Made by a program: the position numbers and the translations under genes. This document shows, one piece after another, positions 33,527-42,586 of a DNA stretch of 64,000 nt. Under the pieces are notes generated by a model, which was not told the DNA's origin, did no database searches, and was given only the letters and a program-made list of their open reading frames with translations. Within the stretch, counting starts at the first letter, position 1. Every line of letters starts with the position of its first letter. Origin of the DNA: Cladosporium sp. IMV 00045 (taxonomy: Eukaryota; Ascomycota; Dothideomycetes; Cladosporiales; Cladosporiaceae). The stretch covers positions 89,710-153,709 of the forward strand of contig MSJI02000061.1 of NCBI GenBank assembly GCA_001931905.2, given 5' to 3'.

Positions 33527-35083
33527 ATGCCCCGTCGCAAGTTCGACAAGAAGAACGCCACCACCTTCGCCCTGGTGCATCGCGCGCAAAACGACCCGCT
33601 CATCCACGACGAAAATGCCCCCTCCATGGTCTTCACCGAGAAGGTCTCGAAACACCATGGCCAAGGCGACGACGACAGCGACCTGCCCTCCTCCTCCGGC
33701 GCTTCTATGATGTCCGGCTCCTCGTCGTTCTCAAGAAGAGGCAAGCAGCGCGGCGACCTGGAGGAGGAATTCGGCATGACCTTCCGTCCCAACGAGGGTG
33801 AGGCGGCACAGCACGGTGTTTTCTTCGACGACACCAAGTACGACTACATGCAGCACATGAAGGATTTGGGATCTGGCGATGGGCCGGTCGCTTGGATCGA
33901 GGCCAAGCCCGCAAAGCAGGAGGGTAAGGGAAAGCAGAGACTTGAGGATGCGCTGAGGGATATGGATATCGGCAGCAATGCCGGGGGCAGCCAGTATGGC
34001 GGAAACTACGCACAGAGTGTCGGTCAGAGCAGCACAGCGAGCAGCGCTGCGAGGAGTCTTCTGCCCGAAGACGTGCTGCCCAGCGAGTTTGTTAGAAGGC
34101 GCACATATCAAGACCAGCAAGACGTCCCCGACGCTATTGCGGGTTTCCAGCCTGACATGGATCCTCGCTTGCGGGAGACGCTTGAGGCTCTGGAAGACGA
34201 GGCGTACGTGGATGACGAAGACGACTTTTTCGGCGACTTGGTTAAGGAAGGCAGGGAAATCGACCAAGATGAATGGGAGAGACTAGGCGAGCAACAAATG
34301 TTTGACGAGGGAGAAGGCGAGCTGGACGACGGATGGGAGAGCGACGACACTATCAAAGCAGGCAGCCCTCCACCACAACTCAACATCCCCCAACCCGCAG
34401 ACGGCGAGCTCATCGAGCCTCCAAAAGACGCCCAAGCAGCCCTGCCCGCAGATCCCACCGAAGGCGCCTGGCTCGACGAATTCAAGAAATTCAAGCACGA
34501 AGCCAAAGCCAACAAAGAAGCCAGCAAGGACGTCAAAGGCGCCCCCTCCGCCTTCGACGCTTCAATGGTCTCCTCCCTCGCCAGCCGCCCGGGCAAGAAG
34601 CGCAAGGGCGCCAAGACCTCCAAGTCCAACTACTCCATGTCCTCCTCTGCTCTGGTGCGCACCGACCAACAAACCCTGCTCGACGATCGCTTCGACAAGC
34701 TGGAAGAAGCGTACACGATCGCGGAAGAAATGGAGCCCGACGACATGGGCGCCATGAACGACACCATGTCGACTGCCTCCGGCATGACCGGCATGTCCAA
34801 AGCCTCGCACATGAGCAAGTACAGCCAGATGAGCGGGCTCAGCGGCGTCAGTGGGATTTCGTCCTACAGCCGCGCCACCGACAGCGAGGCCCCGCAGCTC
34901 GAACGCTCCGATTTCAACAGCATCATGGACGATTTCCTGGGCTCGCACTCAGTCAGCGGCAAGGCGAGTCGCAAGCTCAAGCGTTTCGGTCCCCAGAGCG
35001 GTATGGAGCAACTTGACGAGGTCAGGTCTGGTCTCGGCCCGGCGAGGAGGAAGGGTAGGAGCGCCATGGGAGCTGCGCGATAG
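33527..35083 (+). CDS. LTV1: 40S biogenesis factor LTV1
   Basis: A single-exon 518-residue protein matching LTV1, which binds pre-40S particles near uS3/eS10 and is removed after phosphorylation. Signatures are the N-terminus MPRRKFDKKNATTFALVHRA, DPLIHDENAP, TEKVSKHHGQGDDD, KYDYMQHMKDLG, LPSEFVRRRTYQDQQDVPDA, FQPDMDPRLRETLEALEDEAYVDDEDDFFGDLV, and LLDDRFDKLEEAYTI. A KRKGAKTSKSNYSMSSSALVRT segment (about 356-380) and a Ser/Met-rich stretch (about 415-450) follow; the end is basic (GPARRKGRS). Several Ser clusters could be casein-kinase targets (inference). Slightly longer than the yeast protein. Confidence 0.95.
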   Translation: MPRRKFDKKNATTFALVHRAQNDPLIHDENAPSMVFTEKVSKHHGQGDDDSDLPSSSGASMMSGSSSFSRRGKQRGDLEEEFGMTFRPNEGEAAQHGVFFDDTKYDYMQHMKDLGSGDGPVAWIEAKPAKQEGKGKQRLEDALRDMDIGSNAGGSQYGGNYAQSVGQSSTASSAARSLLPEDVLPSEFVRRRTYQDQQDVPDAIAGFQPDMDPRLRETLEALEDEAYVDDEDDFFGDLVKEGREIDQDEWERLGEQQMFDEGEGELDDGWESDDTIKAGSPPPQLNIPQPADGELIEPPKDAQAALPADPTEGAWLDEFKKFKHEAKANKEASKDVKGAPSAFDASMVSSLASRPGKKRKGAKTSKSNYSMSSSALVRTDQQTLLDDRFDKLEEAYTIAEEMEPDDMGAMNDTMSTASGMTGMSKASHMSKYSQMSGLSGVSGISSYSRATDSEAPQLERSDFNSIMDDFLGSHSVSGKASRKLKRFGPQSGMEQLDEVRSGLGPARRKGRSAMGAAR

Positions 35084-35293
35084 AGTGTTGACGTTCCTTG
35101 GAATTTCTGCATGGCGTTCGTGCCCCCCGAGTCGAGTCGAGACGAGTTTGTTGATATTTTGATACCCAGCCAGCGTAGCATATCATAGCCATAGCGTAGT
35201 CAGCCACGGAAGCAATGAGAAAAGTTAGTCACGTAGTTTTTGCCACAATTCTAGTCCCCATCATCATTACCTCCCTTCTCAGAAATAGGCCTT

Positions 35294-36064
35294 TCAAGAA
35301 TTAAAAATCCTCGAATAAAGCACCTCATGCCTCCCCACCCAAAGATCCATGGCCGGCACGCTCACAGCCGCATCCTCCGCCCTCCAACCCCCATACCTCT
35401 CTATCAACCCCTTGATATGCCCCTGCAGCGCACCGCCAGCCAGCACGGCCTGGCTCTGATACGGCCCCATGACGCTCGCTCGCACGGCGGCGCTCAGCAG
35501 CGCTTTGGCGTGGTTGAGTAGGAAGAGGTAGGCGGTTTCGTGCGCGGTGAGATTCAGCGCGGAGGAGACGGCGCCGAAGAGGGGTGGGAAATGGCCGTGC
35601 AGGTTCTGCAGGGGGTTGGTGGCGGTGGGTTTGGAGAGTTTGGCGGTGTGGGCGAAGGTGGTGATTGCTGCTGCTGCTGCTGTGAATTCAGAGTTGGAGT
35701 CTGGCGATACGGCGGCAGAGAGTGCGCGTTCCCAGATTGTGAGTAAAGCTTTGCCCTGCGTTATGCTCGCGCGGCGGGCGACGGTGCAGGGCGTGCTGGC
35801 GTCGAGGTCGTTGTCGAGGTCTTCCAGGGTCAGGAGGGTGGGGTCGTGGTACGCTGAGAGGACGTAGGGGAGAGCTGTTGTGGCGAGGTTTTCGAGCGAT
35901 TCGTTTAGGAAATCGTTGAAAGCGGCCGTTTTTTGGGAGGCGGTGGGTTGGCGCCGGTGGGCTAGGAAGGATTCAAGGCCGCTGCTGAAGGCGAAGGAGC
36001 CGAGGGGGAGGGCGGAGTCGGAGAGGAGAAGGAGGGCGTGGAGGGAGGGGTTGGGGGTGGTCAT
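35294..36064 (-). CDS. Urease accessory protein UreF-like
   Basis: A single-exon 256-residue protein of the UreF family, which with UreD and UreG loads nickel into urease. The start is the ATG at 36064 (MTTPNPSLHALLLLSDSALP); an upstream ATG at 36163 adds only a low-complexity K-rich segment. Signatures: LLLSDSALPLGSFAFSSGLESFL (the conserved S-D-x-x-P-x-G-x-F-x-x-S-x-G-x-E), ESLENLATTALPYVLSAYHD, SITQGKALLTIW, HGHFPPLFGAVSSALNL, and HAKALLSAAVRASVMGPYQSQAVL. A run of GCT/GCA codons gives a short poly-alanine near residue 125. Convergent with LTV1, whose stop is 211 bases away. Marks the left border of the accessory island. Confidence 0.9.
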   Translation of the reverse strand: MTTPNPSLHALLLLSDSALPLGSFAFSSGLESFLAHRRQPTASQKTAAFNDFLNESLENLATTALPYVLSAYHDPTLLTLEDLDNDLDASTPCTVARRASITQGKALLTIWERALSAAVSPDSNSEFTAAAAAITTFAHTAKLSKPTATNPLQNLHGHFPPLFGAVSSALNLTAHETAYLFLLNHAKALLSAAVRASVMGPYQSQAVLAGGALQGHIKGLIERYGGWRAEDAAVSVPAMDLWVGRHEVLYSRIFNS

Positions 36065-37079
36065 GGTATTGTTGAGTTGTTTTTGCTGTGGTAGTTTTAA
36101 TTTTATTTTTATTTTTTTGAAGATGAGAATGGGTTGAAGTGAGGTGCAACTCAATCGCCGCATGTCGTTAGTCGTCCGTCTGTCTTCGCCGAAATGCTTA
36201 TCTGGTACCCACTTTTGTTATGACAACAGATACTTTGGTGTTATTAAACGTCAGTCAGAGTACGTGACAATCATACATTCGAAACACTACGTTGTACACG
36301 GTCAATTTCGGAATTTCGGACTCGGTGCATAATCCGCAAAATGGCTGTCAGAAAGAACCGAGTAATGTCAAAACAGAAATATAAAGGCTTCGAAAAAGAA
36401 GTCATCAGAGGTCAGATATCGTATTTCTTTTATACTATAATGCTATCATCATTATATGGAAAACAATCCTCTGGGTACACATTTCGATATACTTAGGCAA
36501 AAGTCAATGTCAAGTAGTATTATCGTAGCCTACTTCTACGATGCTAATATAGAAATCTGACATCTTATACGAATACAGTCTTAGGTTGCGTACATGTATA
36601 CATGGATAATGGCTACCAAGTCTCGTAATATAGAGATTATATAAGCTGAGATGAGAGACATAGCCGGCTTCTGTTTCGAGTCATTCAAGCCCTAACTCAA
36701 CTGCGTGACCTTCGACCCGTTTCGATAGCCATTTTGCAGATGGTTGTATAATGTCAAAAGGAACAGTGGCTCATGAGTGGAGGCATCAGTCTTACGGCTT
36801 GAAATCCCATCAATACAGTATCCTCTTACAAGTTCGTCGGCTGAAGGTCCAGTTTGAGCTTTATGATTAACGAACAATGCGGACGACGATATACTCTGTG
36901 GCCGAGAGGGCGGTAGATCGGATCTGAGCGAGAAGGTAGAAATGTGGAAAACTACACAAGCTTCTAAATGCTCTCGCAAATCACCACACTGGCTCAGTTT
37001 TCGCCTGCAAAAGCACTATAAGGATCATGTCTTGGTATACTAGGCTGCTCCGCGCTCTTGATCAATTTCTAAGCTCAGG
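36065..37079. other. AT-rich intergenic flank of the NLR island
   Basis: About 1 kb. Bases 36340-36680 are clearly AT-rich compared with the flanking genes, with TATA/ATAT runs and few open frames. A frame at 36692-36979 (minus) has no family features. The composition is compatible with old repeat DNA but no repeat ends are visible. Confidence 0.45.
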
Positions 37080-40000
37080 TCACGGAGCTGCAGAAGTCGG
37101 TGCTTCTCTTGTCAAAATTTCGACCACCTCCGTGAGACGACGGAAACGGTGCTCCCAATCTCTGAGCAATCTTTTAGAAGCGACGCTCCGGCCCGATTCA
37201 TGGTCCATCAAACGATCTTTCGAACTTTGCAATTCTCGTTGAGCAGCCTGCAACGGCGTTAGGCCGGCCTCATCGCGCGCACTCAGATCCGATCCAGCTA
37301 ACACCAGAGCTTTCGTGATCAAGGGATTTCCAAGTCTGGCGGCGTGATGCAATGCAGTTCGAGACAAGCTGTCCTTGGTGTTGATGTCGGCACCTTTGCC
37401 TACGAGCGCGTCGACAATTTTGTGGTGGCCACGCAGGACTGCAAATTGCAAAGCCGTGGTGTTCCAGCTACCATCAACGCCCACGCCGTTGATGTTTGCA
37501 CCAGCAGTCAACAGCAGATTCAATACCTCCAGATGCCCCCTTGCTGCTGCTGCATGTAACGCAGTGCTTCCGTGGACACCACTCCGTGCCGCATCGACGT
37601 TTGCACCTGAAGTTAACAGCAGATCCACTACCTCCAGATGCCCCCCTGCTGCTGCTGCATGTAACGCAGTGCTTCTAAGGACACTCCTCGGTGCCGTATC
37701 AACGTTTGCACCTGAAGTTAACAGCAGATCCACTACATCCAGATGCCCCTCTGCTGCTGCCGCCTGCAACGCAGTGCGTCCATATTCACCACTTGGTACC
37801 GCATTGACATCCACTTTTGCAGCCAATAGTAGCTTCACCACTTCATGGTGCCCCTTTGCGGCCGCTTCTAGCAATGCTGTAAGACCTCCGTGTCCAGTCT
37901 CATCGTTTACTGTGGCTCCTCGTTCGATCAGCATCTCTACTATTTCGATATTGCCTCCTGCCGCTGCCCCTACGAGAGGGTTTCCCAATATAGGCCCGCT
38001 TTTGTCGAGAAACAACTGCAGAAGTTTCTTTTGATCCTGTACCGCAGCTTCAAATGCCAGCAGAGGCTGATACACTGTTTCGTCAGCATTGAAGAGCAGT
38101 CTCACCGCCCCCCAATGACCCCTTCTGGCGGCAGAGACTAGCGAATCTTTGGTGATTTTGACGTTCCTTGTTCCCAGCAACAGCTTCACGGCTGACTCAT
38201 GTCCGTGATATGCTGCGGATGAAAGTGCCGTAGACCGTTGGTCAACGCGGAACCGTCCCGTCTCTAGCAAGAGCTTCACTGTTGCCTCACTTCCGGATTC
38301 GACGGCGTCGAGCAGCGCTGATTTGGAGCCGAGATTTTCGAAGTCGAAGTCCACTGCGACTTTTCGCGTGTCAAGAAGAAGCTTCGCCATCTTCTGATCC
38401 CCACGCCTGGCCGCTATGGAGAGTGGTGTTCTAAAAAATGGGTCTACCGCATTGATATTGTCGCATCCAATGTTCGGTCTCCATCTGCGTTGCATCCATT
38501 CTGGGAAACCGTTCATCCATCTAGGCATATCAGAATGTGCGTATAGCCAGCTTTTCCCCTTGCAGAAGGGACTTACGGCCTCCATCAGACTGTAGACACC
38601 ATGCTCGCATGCGTAGTGCTGCAATGTCGCAGGTCGCCAAGAGCGCTTGAGATCTCGAAAACCTGGCGTCGCCTCCAATACGTCCCAACCCTTATGTGAA
38701 GGCCACCTTGTGAAGCCCACCACATTTTTCAGTGACATGCCGTGGCTCTCCACGGCTTTCATGTGACTAGCCAAGTAGAACGTGGCGTACCACATGAATG
38801 GCAATTGCCAGTGAGGGACAAGTGTTTCTTCGCCAGAAGCTTGTATGTAACGAAGGCAGCTCATCATCAATCGGTGATGTGCTCGCCCAAGTACCGCGGT
38901 ATCAGAGCTAGCTTGACTAAGATTGTCAAGAAACGAGATGCCTCTTGTTGTCATGTAGTCCTGGACAGACTCATGATCAAATTGAACCCAGACTTCCCTT
39001 CGATCATTTGAGCGAAAACTTCCGTCGTTCGACTGACCATGTTCGGGTTGGTATGGATTATTATCATCGAGACTGCCTCTTCCGGAATACTCTCCGATGG
39101 GATTGTCGATCAAGAGTCCTTCGGAAGCGGTTTCGTCAATGACGACGGTTCGAGCTAGACCTGAAGACAAACGAAGTACCCTCTTTTCCATCGTTTCATC
39201 GTCCGCGCACCAGTGAGCAGAAGCTTCACAATCACGAATGGTCCGGAAGTGTTTGTCTTCTTCGTCTTCGTCAAAAGCGACAGCGTACCGTAAGTCTGCG
39301 AGAGAAAGAGGCCGCGCTGCGAAAGTGAGCCATCGCAATATCCGCAGCGCCCACATCCGATCTTCCTGCTTTGAAGGATCCTGAAGATGATCGAACATAC
39401 TTTGGTATACATCGCTGAGCTCCTTTGGGGTCTCCTTGATGATGTCCAGAATGAAGTCTTTCCCGAAGTTTTCGTGATCGCGCCGAGATATCACTTTCCT
39501 TGTGACTAGAACCACCCATTGGAACACGCCCAAAGCCCTCTTCGCAACTTGTTGATTAACCTCAGTCCAGTCTGACTCATTGATAGCGGACATATAAGGC
39601 TTGAGCTTTGAATTAAGGAACTTCTCAATGTCGCTTGCATTCTCGTTCTCCACGATGATACAGAAGTCCCAGTCACTTCTGGAGACGATGTTAGGCCAGG
39701 GGCGACACGACACACAAACAAGCAACCGGGCTGATGCACTTGGACAGAGGTTTCGTAAATAGTGCAGAAGATTCGTTGCAGTATCCTCTCCTGCTTCGTC
39801 GAGAGCATCGATGTGAAGGCAGAGTGTCTTCTTCTTAATAAATCGTGGGACAAATTCCGCCAGCTGATTCCTGAGCTCTAATTCCGTCCAGTCCCATTTC
39901 AAACCTTGGGCGCCGTACTGTGTAGGTCTCTTTTCGAACTGAGTGATTTGAACGAAGTCAGAGAGTAGTTCCCTGTCATGGCTCAGGATCTGGTGGAGTA

Positions 40001-41017
40001 GAGACCGAAAAAGGCCTAGACTCGAGTGCTGCAGAGGGTCTCCTCGCCGATGGAAGAAGAATGAAGCCACCAAAATCAACCGTATTGACTTTTCCTGGGT
40101 TGTCGAAAGAATGGAGTCCATGAGAGTTGACTTTCCGGATCCTGGCCTTCCTCTGATCCAAAGGAGTCCGCCGGATCTGACCCAACCACAATAGTTCGGA
40201 TGCTCATAGATCCACTGACATGTCGCAGGTACTTTGGCAGTGATGTCGCTTCGCCGTTGCATACGTGGAAAAGCTAGCGTTTGGAGACATTGGTCGTTCA
40301 GATCAGTCATATTCGAACTGTGATAATGCAAACTCGTAGCTACCATTCTTCAGCTGTGGTCTGACTTTTCGTAGACAATCAGTCCTTACCAAAATGCATG
40401 TTTCCGCCTCCTGAATCGTACCTGGCGCCCTGATTGTGAAAGGTGTAAGTGTTGTTATTCCCACCTCCCGTATTGAACGATGTTCCGCCTTCTTCAGTGA
40501 CATTCTGGTTACCAGAACCATGATGTGTAAACTTTTCACCTCCTCCCTCCTTGGCCAGCAACTCAACGACATCCTTCAGACCAGAGAGCGTATCCCCGAT
40601 GATGAAGATCTCTTGTTTCTCCAAAGTTTTGAGATAGCCCTCGATCTGCTCCCAGAGCATTTGCAGCTTGGTGTTCTTGCCAAAGATGGCCGCTGACGCC
40701 CCCTTCCAGATACGTTTGGCAGGGTTGGCGCCATCTTCTGGGCAGATTTCCTTCAACAGCGCCTCCAGCTGCTGAAAGGCTTCCTCGCACTGCTTCAAGA
40801 CCGGTCGGGCATTTTTGCGCAAGGTGGGGTCCAGCTTGTCGTTGTTCTCCTTGGCTTTCTCAAATAAGCGCTGCAACGGAGGCAACTGCTCGAACAGGTG
40901 TGCGAGGTTTTCTGGAAGGCCGTGAGCGTCTTTGGTCGCTTGACCGATGCTGATGATGTCCTTCGTAAGACCGATGCAGGCGTTGATGAGGCCAACGGTG
41001 GCGATAGCTTCCGCCAT
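37080..41017 (-). CDS. NOD-like receptor: SesA-type domain, amyloid-like motif, NACHT, ankyrin repeats
   Basis: Modelled as exons 41017-40390 and 40339-37080 with a 50-base intron, 1,295 residues. Residues 1 to about 155 match the fungal SesA-type N-terminal domain (MAEAIATVGLINACIGLTKDI). Residues about 165-208 are Gly/Asn/Gln-rich (GSGNQNV, GGTSFNTGGGNNN, GGGNMHF), like the sigma-type amyloid motifs that pass signals from NLRs to effectors. Then come the linker LQTLAFPRMQRRSDI, the P-loop GRPGSGKST (about 273-281), Walker B LHIDALDEAGE and a winged-helix region. The C-terminal third holds about ten ankyrin repeats, the last ones near-identical. If the intron is retained, translation stops after GKD, giving a 212-residue SesA-amyloid protein. 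Fungal NLRs act in heterokaryon incompatibility and cell death; that role here is inferred. Confidence 0.85.
37494..37790. repeat. 105-base near-identical tandem repeats inside the ankyrin region
   Basis: At least three consecutive units with 105-base period, each coding one 35-residue ankyrin unit of the type TALHAAAAGGHLEVVDLLLTS. A stretch of about 33 bases starting GTTTGCACCTGAAGTTAACA is repeated at about 37599 and 37704. Flanking ankyrin units are much more diverged. Confidence 0.8.
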
Positions 41018-41204
41018 GACAGTTTACTGTAGACCGGTGCGCTGCTGATGGGTGTGTTCGCACAGCCTCGCACGAGGACACGAGGATGTTGCGAGGTGAC
41101 GCAAATGTGTGTGCGATATAGAGGAGATGCGAGATCGAGCAGCGTAAGACAGGAGTGCAACACACAGGGGATCGGTGAGCTCTTCAAGATTGCAGCTGGT
41201 GGCA

Positions 41205-41560
41205 TGCTGCACGACTTTATACTTGAGCCGATGCAGTACTGTACCAAGCGGCCGAAAAGGCGCAGGTCTGACCACCACTGTATGCACGCTGTACTGCCTC
41301 AATGGTACGACCTTTATACATGAGCCGATGCAGTACCACGTGGCTGACAAGGCGCAGGTCTGGCCACCACTCTATGCACGCAGTACTGCCTCAGTGGTAC
41401 GACCTTCATGCGCAACCGGATGCACGATAACATGGCCGACAAGGCGCAGGCCTGGCCACCACTCTATGCACGCAGTACTGCCTCATTGGTACGACCTTCA
41501 TGCACAGCCGGGGGCACGATCAGGTGGCCGACAAGGCGTAGTCGAGGTGCTACTCCATAC
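41205..41560. repeat. Minisatellite of about 90-97 bases, 3.5 copies
   Basis: Unit anchors recur at about 41225, 41322, 41410 and 41502. Each unit contains the sequence CACTCTATGCACGCAGTACT or a close variant, then GGTACGACCTTYAT and GGCCGACAAGGCGCAGG. The first two copies contain TTTATA (TATAAA on the minus strand), altered to TTCATG in later copies. It begins about 190 bases upstream of the NLR ATG. Confidence 0.8.
41215..41221 (-). promoter_or_regulatory. TATA-like box of the NLR gene, inside the minisatellite
   Basis: TATAAAG on the minus strand, about 200 bases before the ATG at 41017. A second copy (TATAAAGG) lies in the next repeat unit at about 41310-41317. Confidence 0.4.
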
Positions 41561-42101
41561 ATGCATGGGGATACCTATCAAGAAGTGGTCCGTAGGTCTC
41601 GGCTTCTCCTTATATCTGTAAGGGAACAGTAAGATGATCATGTATCACGTTCTCTGTCCTGAATCCTTACAATATGAGGCTGCGTATACATCGCCCGTCA
41701 GGTTCAGGTACGGAGTGACATTCTGGAACTCCTCAAGCTGGTGTCAGGTTGGCTACCAGGTTCTTGACCTGGTGATTTCTTTGTCATGTTCAAGTTAGCT
41801 TGAAAATTACCGAATATGATGCGTTAGCTTGAAACTCTGAACCTAATACCAACCTGACCAGGTTGAAGTGTACGCAGTTGTCAGGTTAGACTTCCAATTT
41901 TGGCACTATCCTGCCTAAATAATTCACACCCCACTTTTTTCTTCGTGATTTGATTAGTCCTCTAAGAGAAAATTATCACGTGATGCATCAACACGTGACT
42001 TCTTACGCACAATAAGGTAGAGACGCACGAAGAGGCGACACACGAAAAGACGATACACGACGAAGCGATACCGAAGAGGAGACATCTGATCAAAGTCTGA
42101 C

Positions 42102-42131
42102 GCTCTCGCTGTTACGGCTCTCGCTGTTACG
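42102..42131. repeat. 15-base tandem repeat, two perfect copies
   Basis: GCTCTCGCTGTTACG occurs twice in direct succession, followed by degenerate copies (GCTCTCACG, GCTCTTACG) to about 42155. Confidence 0.8.
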
Positions 42132-42256
42132 GCTCTCACGGCTCTTACGCTCTTATAGTAGATATAGTCTCGCAAGTCTGAATACTATACTTGAGCTACG
42201 CTCTCAGAGGATTCCTAGTTTTGAGTGCCAATCTGAACCTGATCTGAGGGCGAAGT

Positions 42257-42562
42257 ATGCGCAACCTAATCAAGTGGCCTCCTCTAAACCATCGTAGCAA
42301 CAAAACCTCCTCCTGTCCTCAAACAGACCCCATCACCAAGCCAATCATCATTGACAACGACATGCTCTCGGACGTAGAAGACGTAGCGGCGCTGGCCGTC
42401 GCGAACGTCTTGCGCGACTGCGGCGCAGAGGGCCTGCGAGTCGTCCTGATCAACGCGAATTCTGTACGGATTCTTGGGTGCGAGTGTAAACCCAGTAGCA
42501 AAGCGAAAGGAGAGAAGTTTCGCAGTGTAGTAAGAAGAACAGTCATTCTGGCTTCACATTGA
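42257..42562 (+). pseudogene. N-terminal fragment of an inosine-uridine nucleoside hydrolase
   Basis: The open frame contains KPIIIDNDMLSDVEDVAALA followed by VANVLRDCGAEGLRVVLINAN, the first strand-loop-helix of nucleoside hydrolases, whose calcium site is normally D-x-D-x-x-x-D-x-D-D. Here that motif is DNDMLSDVED, with the penultimate Asp replaced by Glu. After about 50 residues the similarity stops and the frame ends within 35 codons; no later part of a hydrolase (about 300 more residues) follows before the RPA49 gene. The fragment abuts an AT-rich repeat tract, which suggests truncation by rearrangement. A short functional protein is unlikely. Confidence 0.6.
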
Positions 42563-42586
42563 TAAGCGTACATACTCTCCACCCCT

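Larger units (their letters stand above)
41018..42256. other. Repeat-rich upstream region of the NLR
   Basis: Holds the NLR promoter, a minisatellite (about 41205-41560), then an AT-richer tract (41600-42250) with scattered direct and inverted short repeats, including a perfect 6-base inverted repeat CCAGGT/ACCTGG at 41756-41772 and 15-base tandem repeats at 42102-42131. No intact gene is visible. Confidence 0.6.

Noticed and set aside
41018..41350. Minus-strand frames extending the NLR upstream through the minisatellite
   Set aside because: They translate the repeat units; the ATG at 41017 gives the canonical SesA start MAEAIATVGLINACIGL.
42102..42160. Short regularly spaced repeats considered as a CRISPR-like array
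   Set aside because: Direct tandem repeats without unique spacers in a eukaryotic genome; simple sequence expansion.
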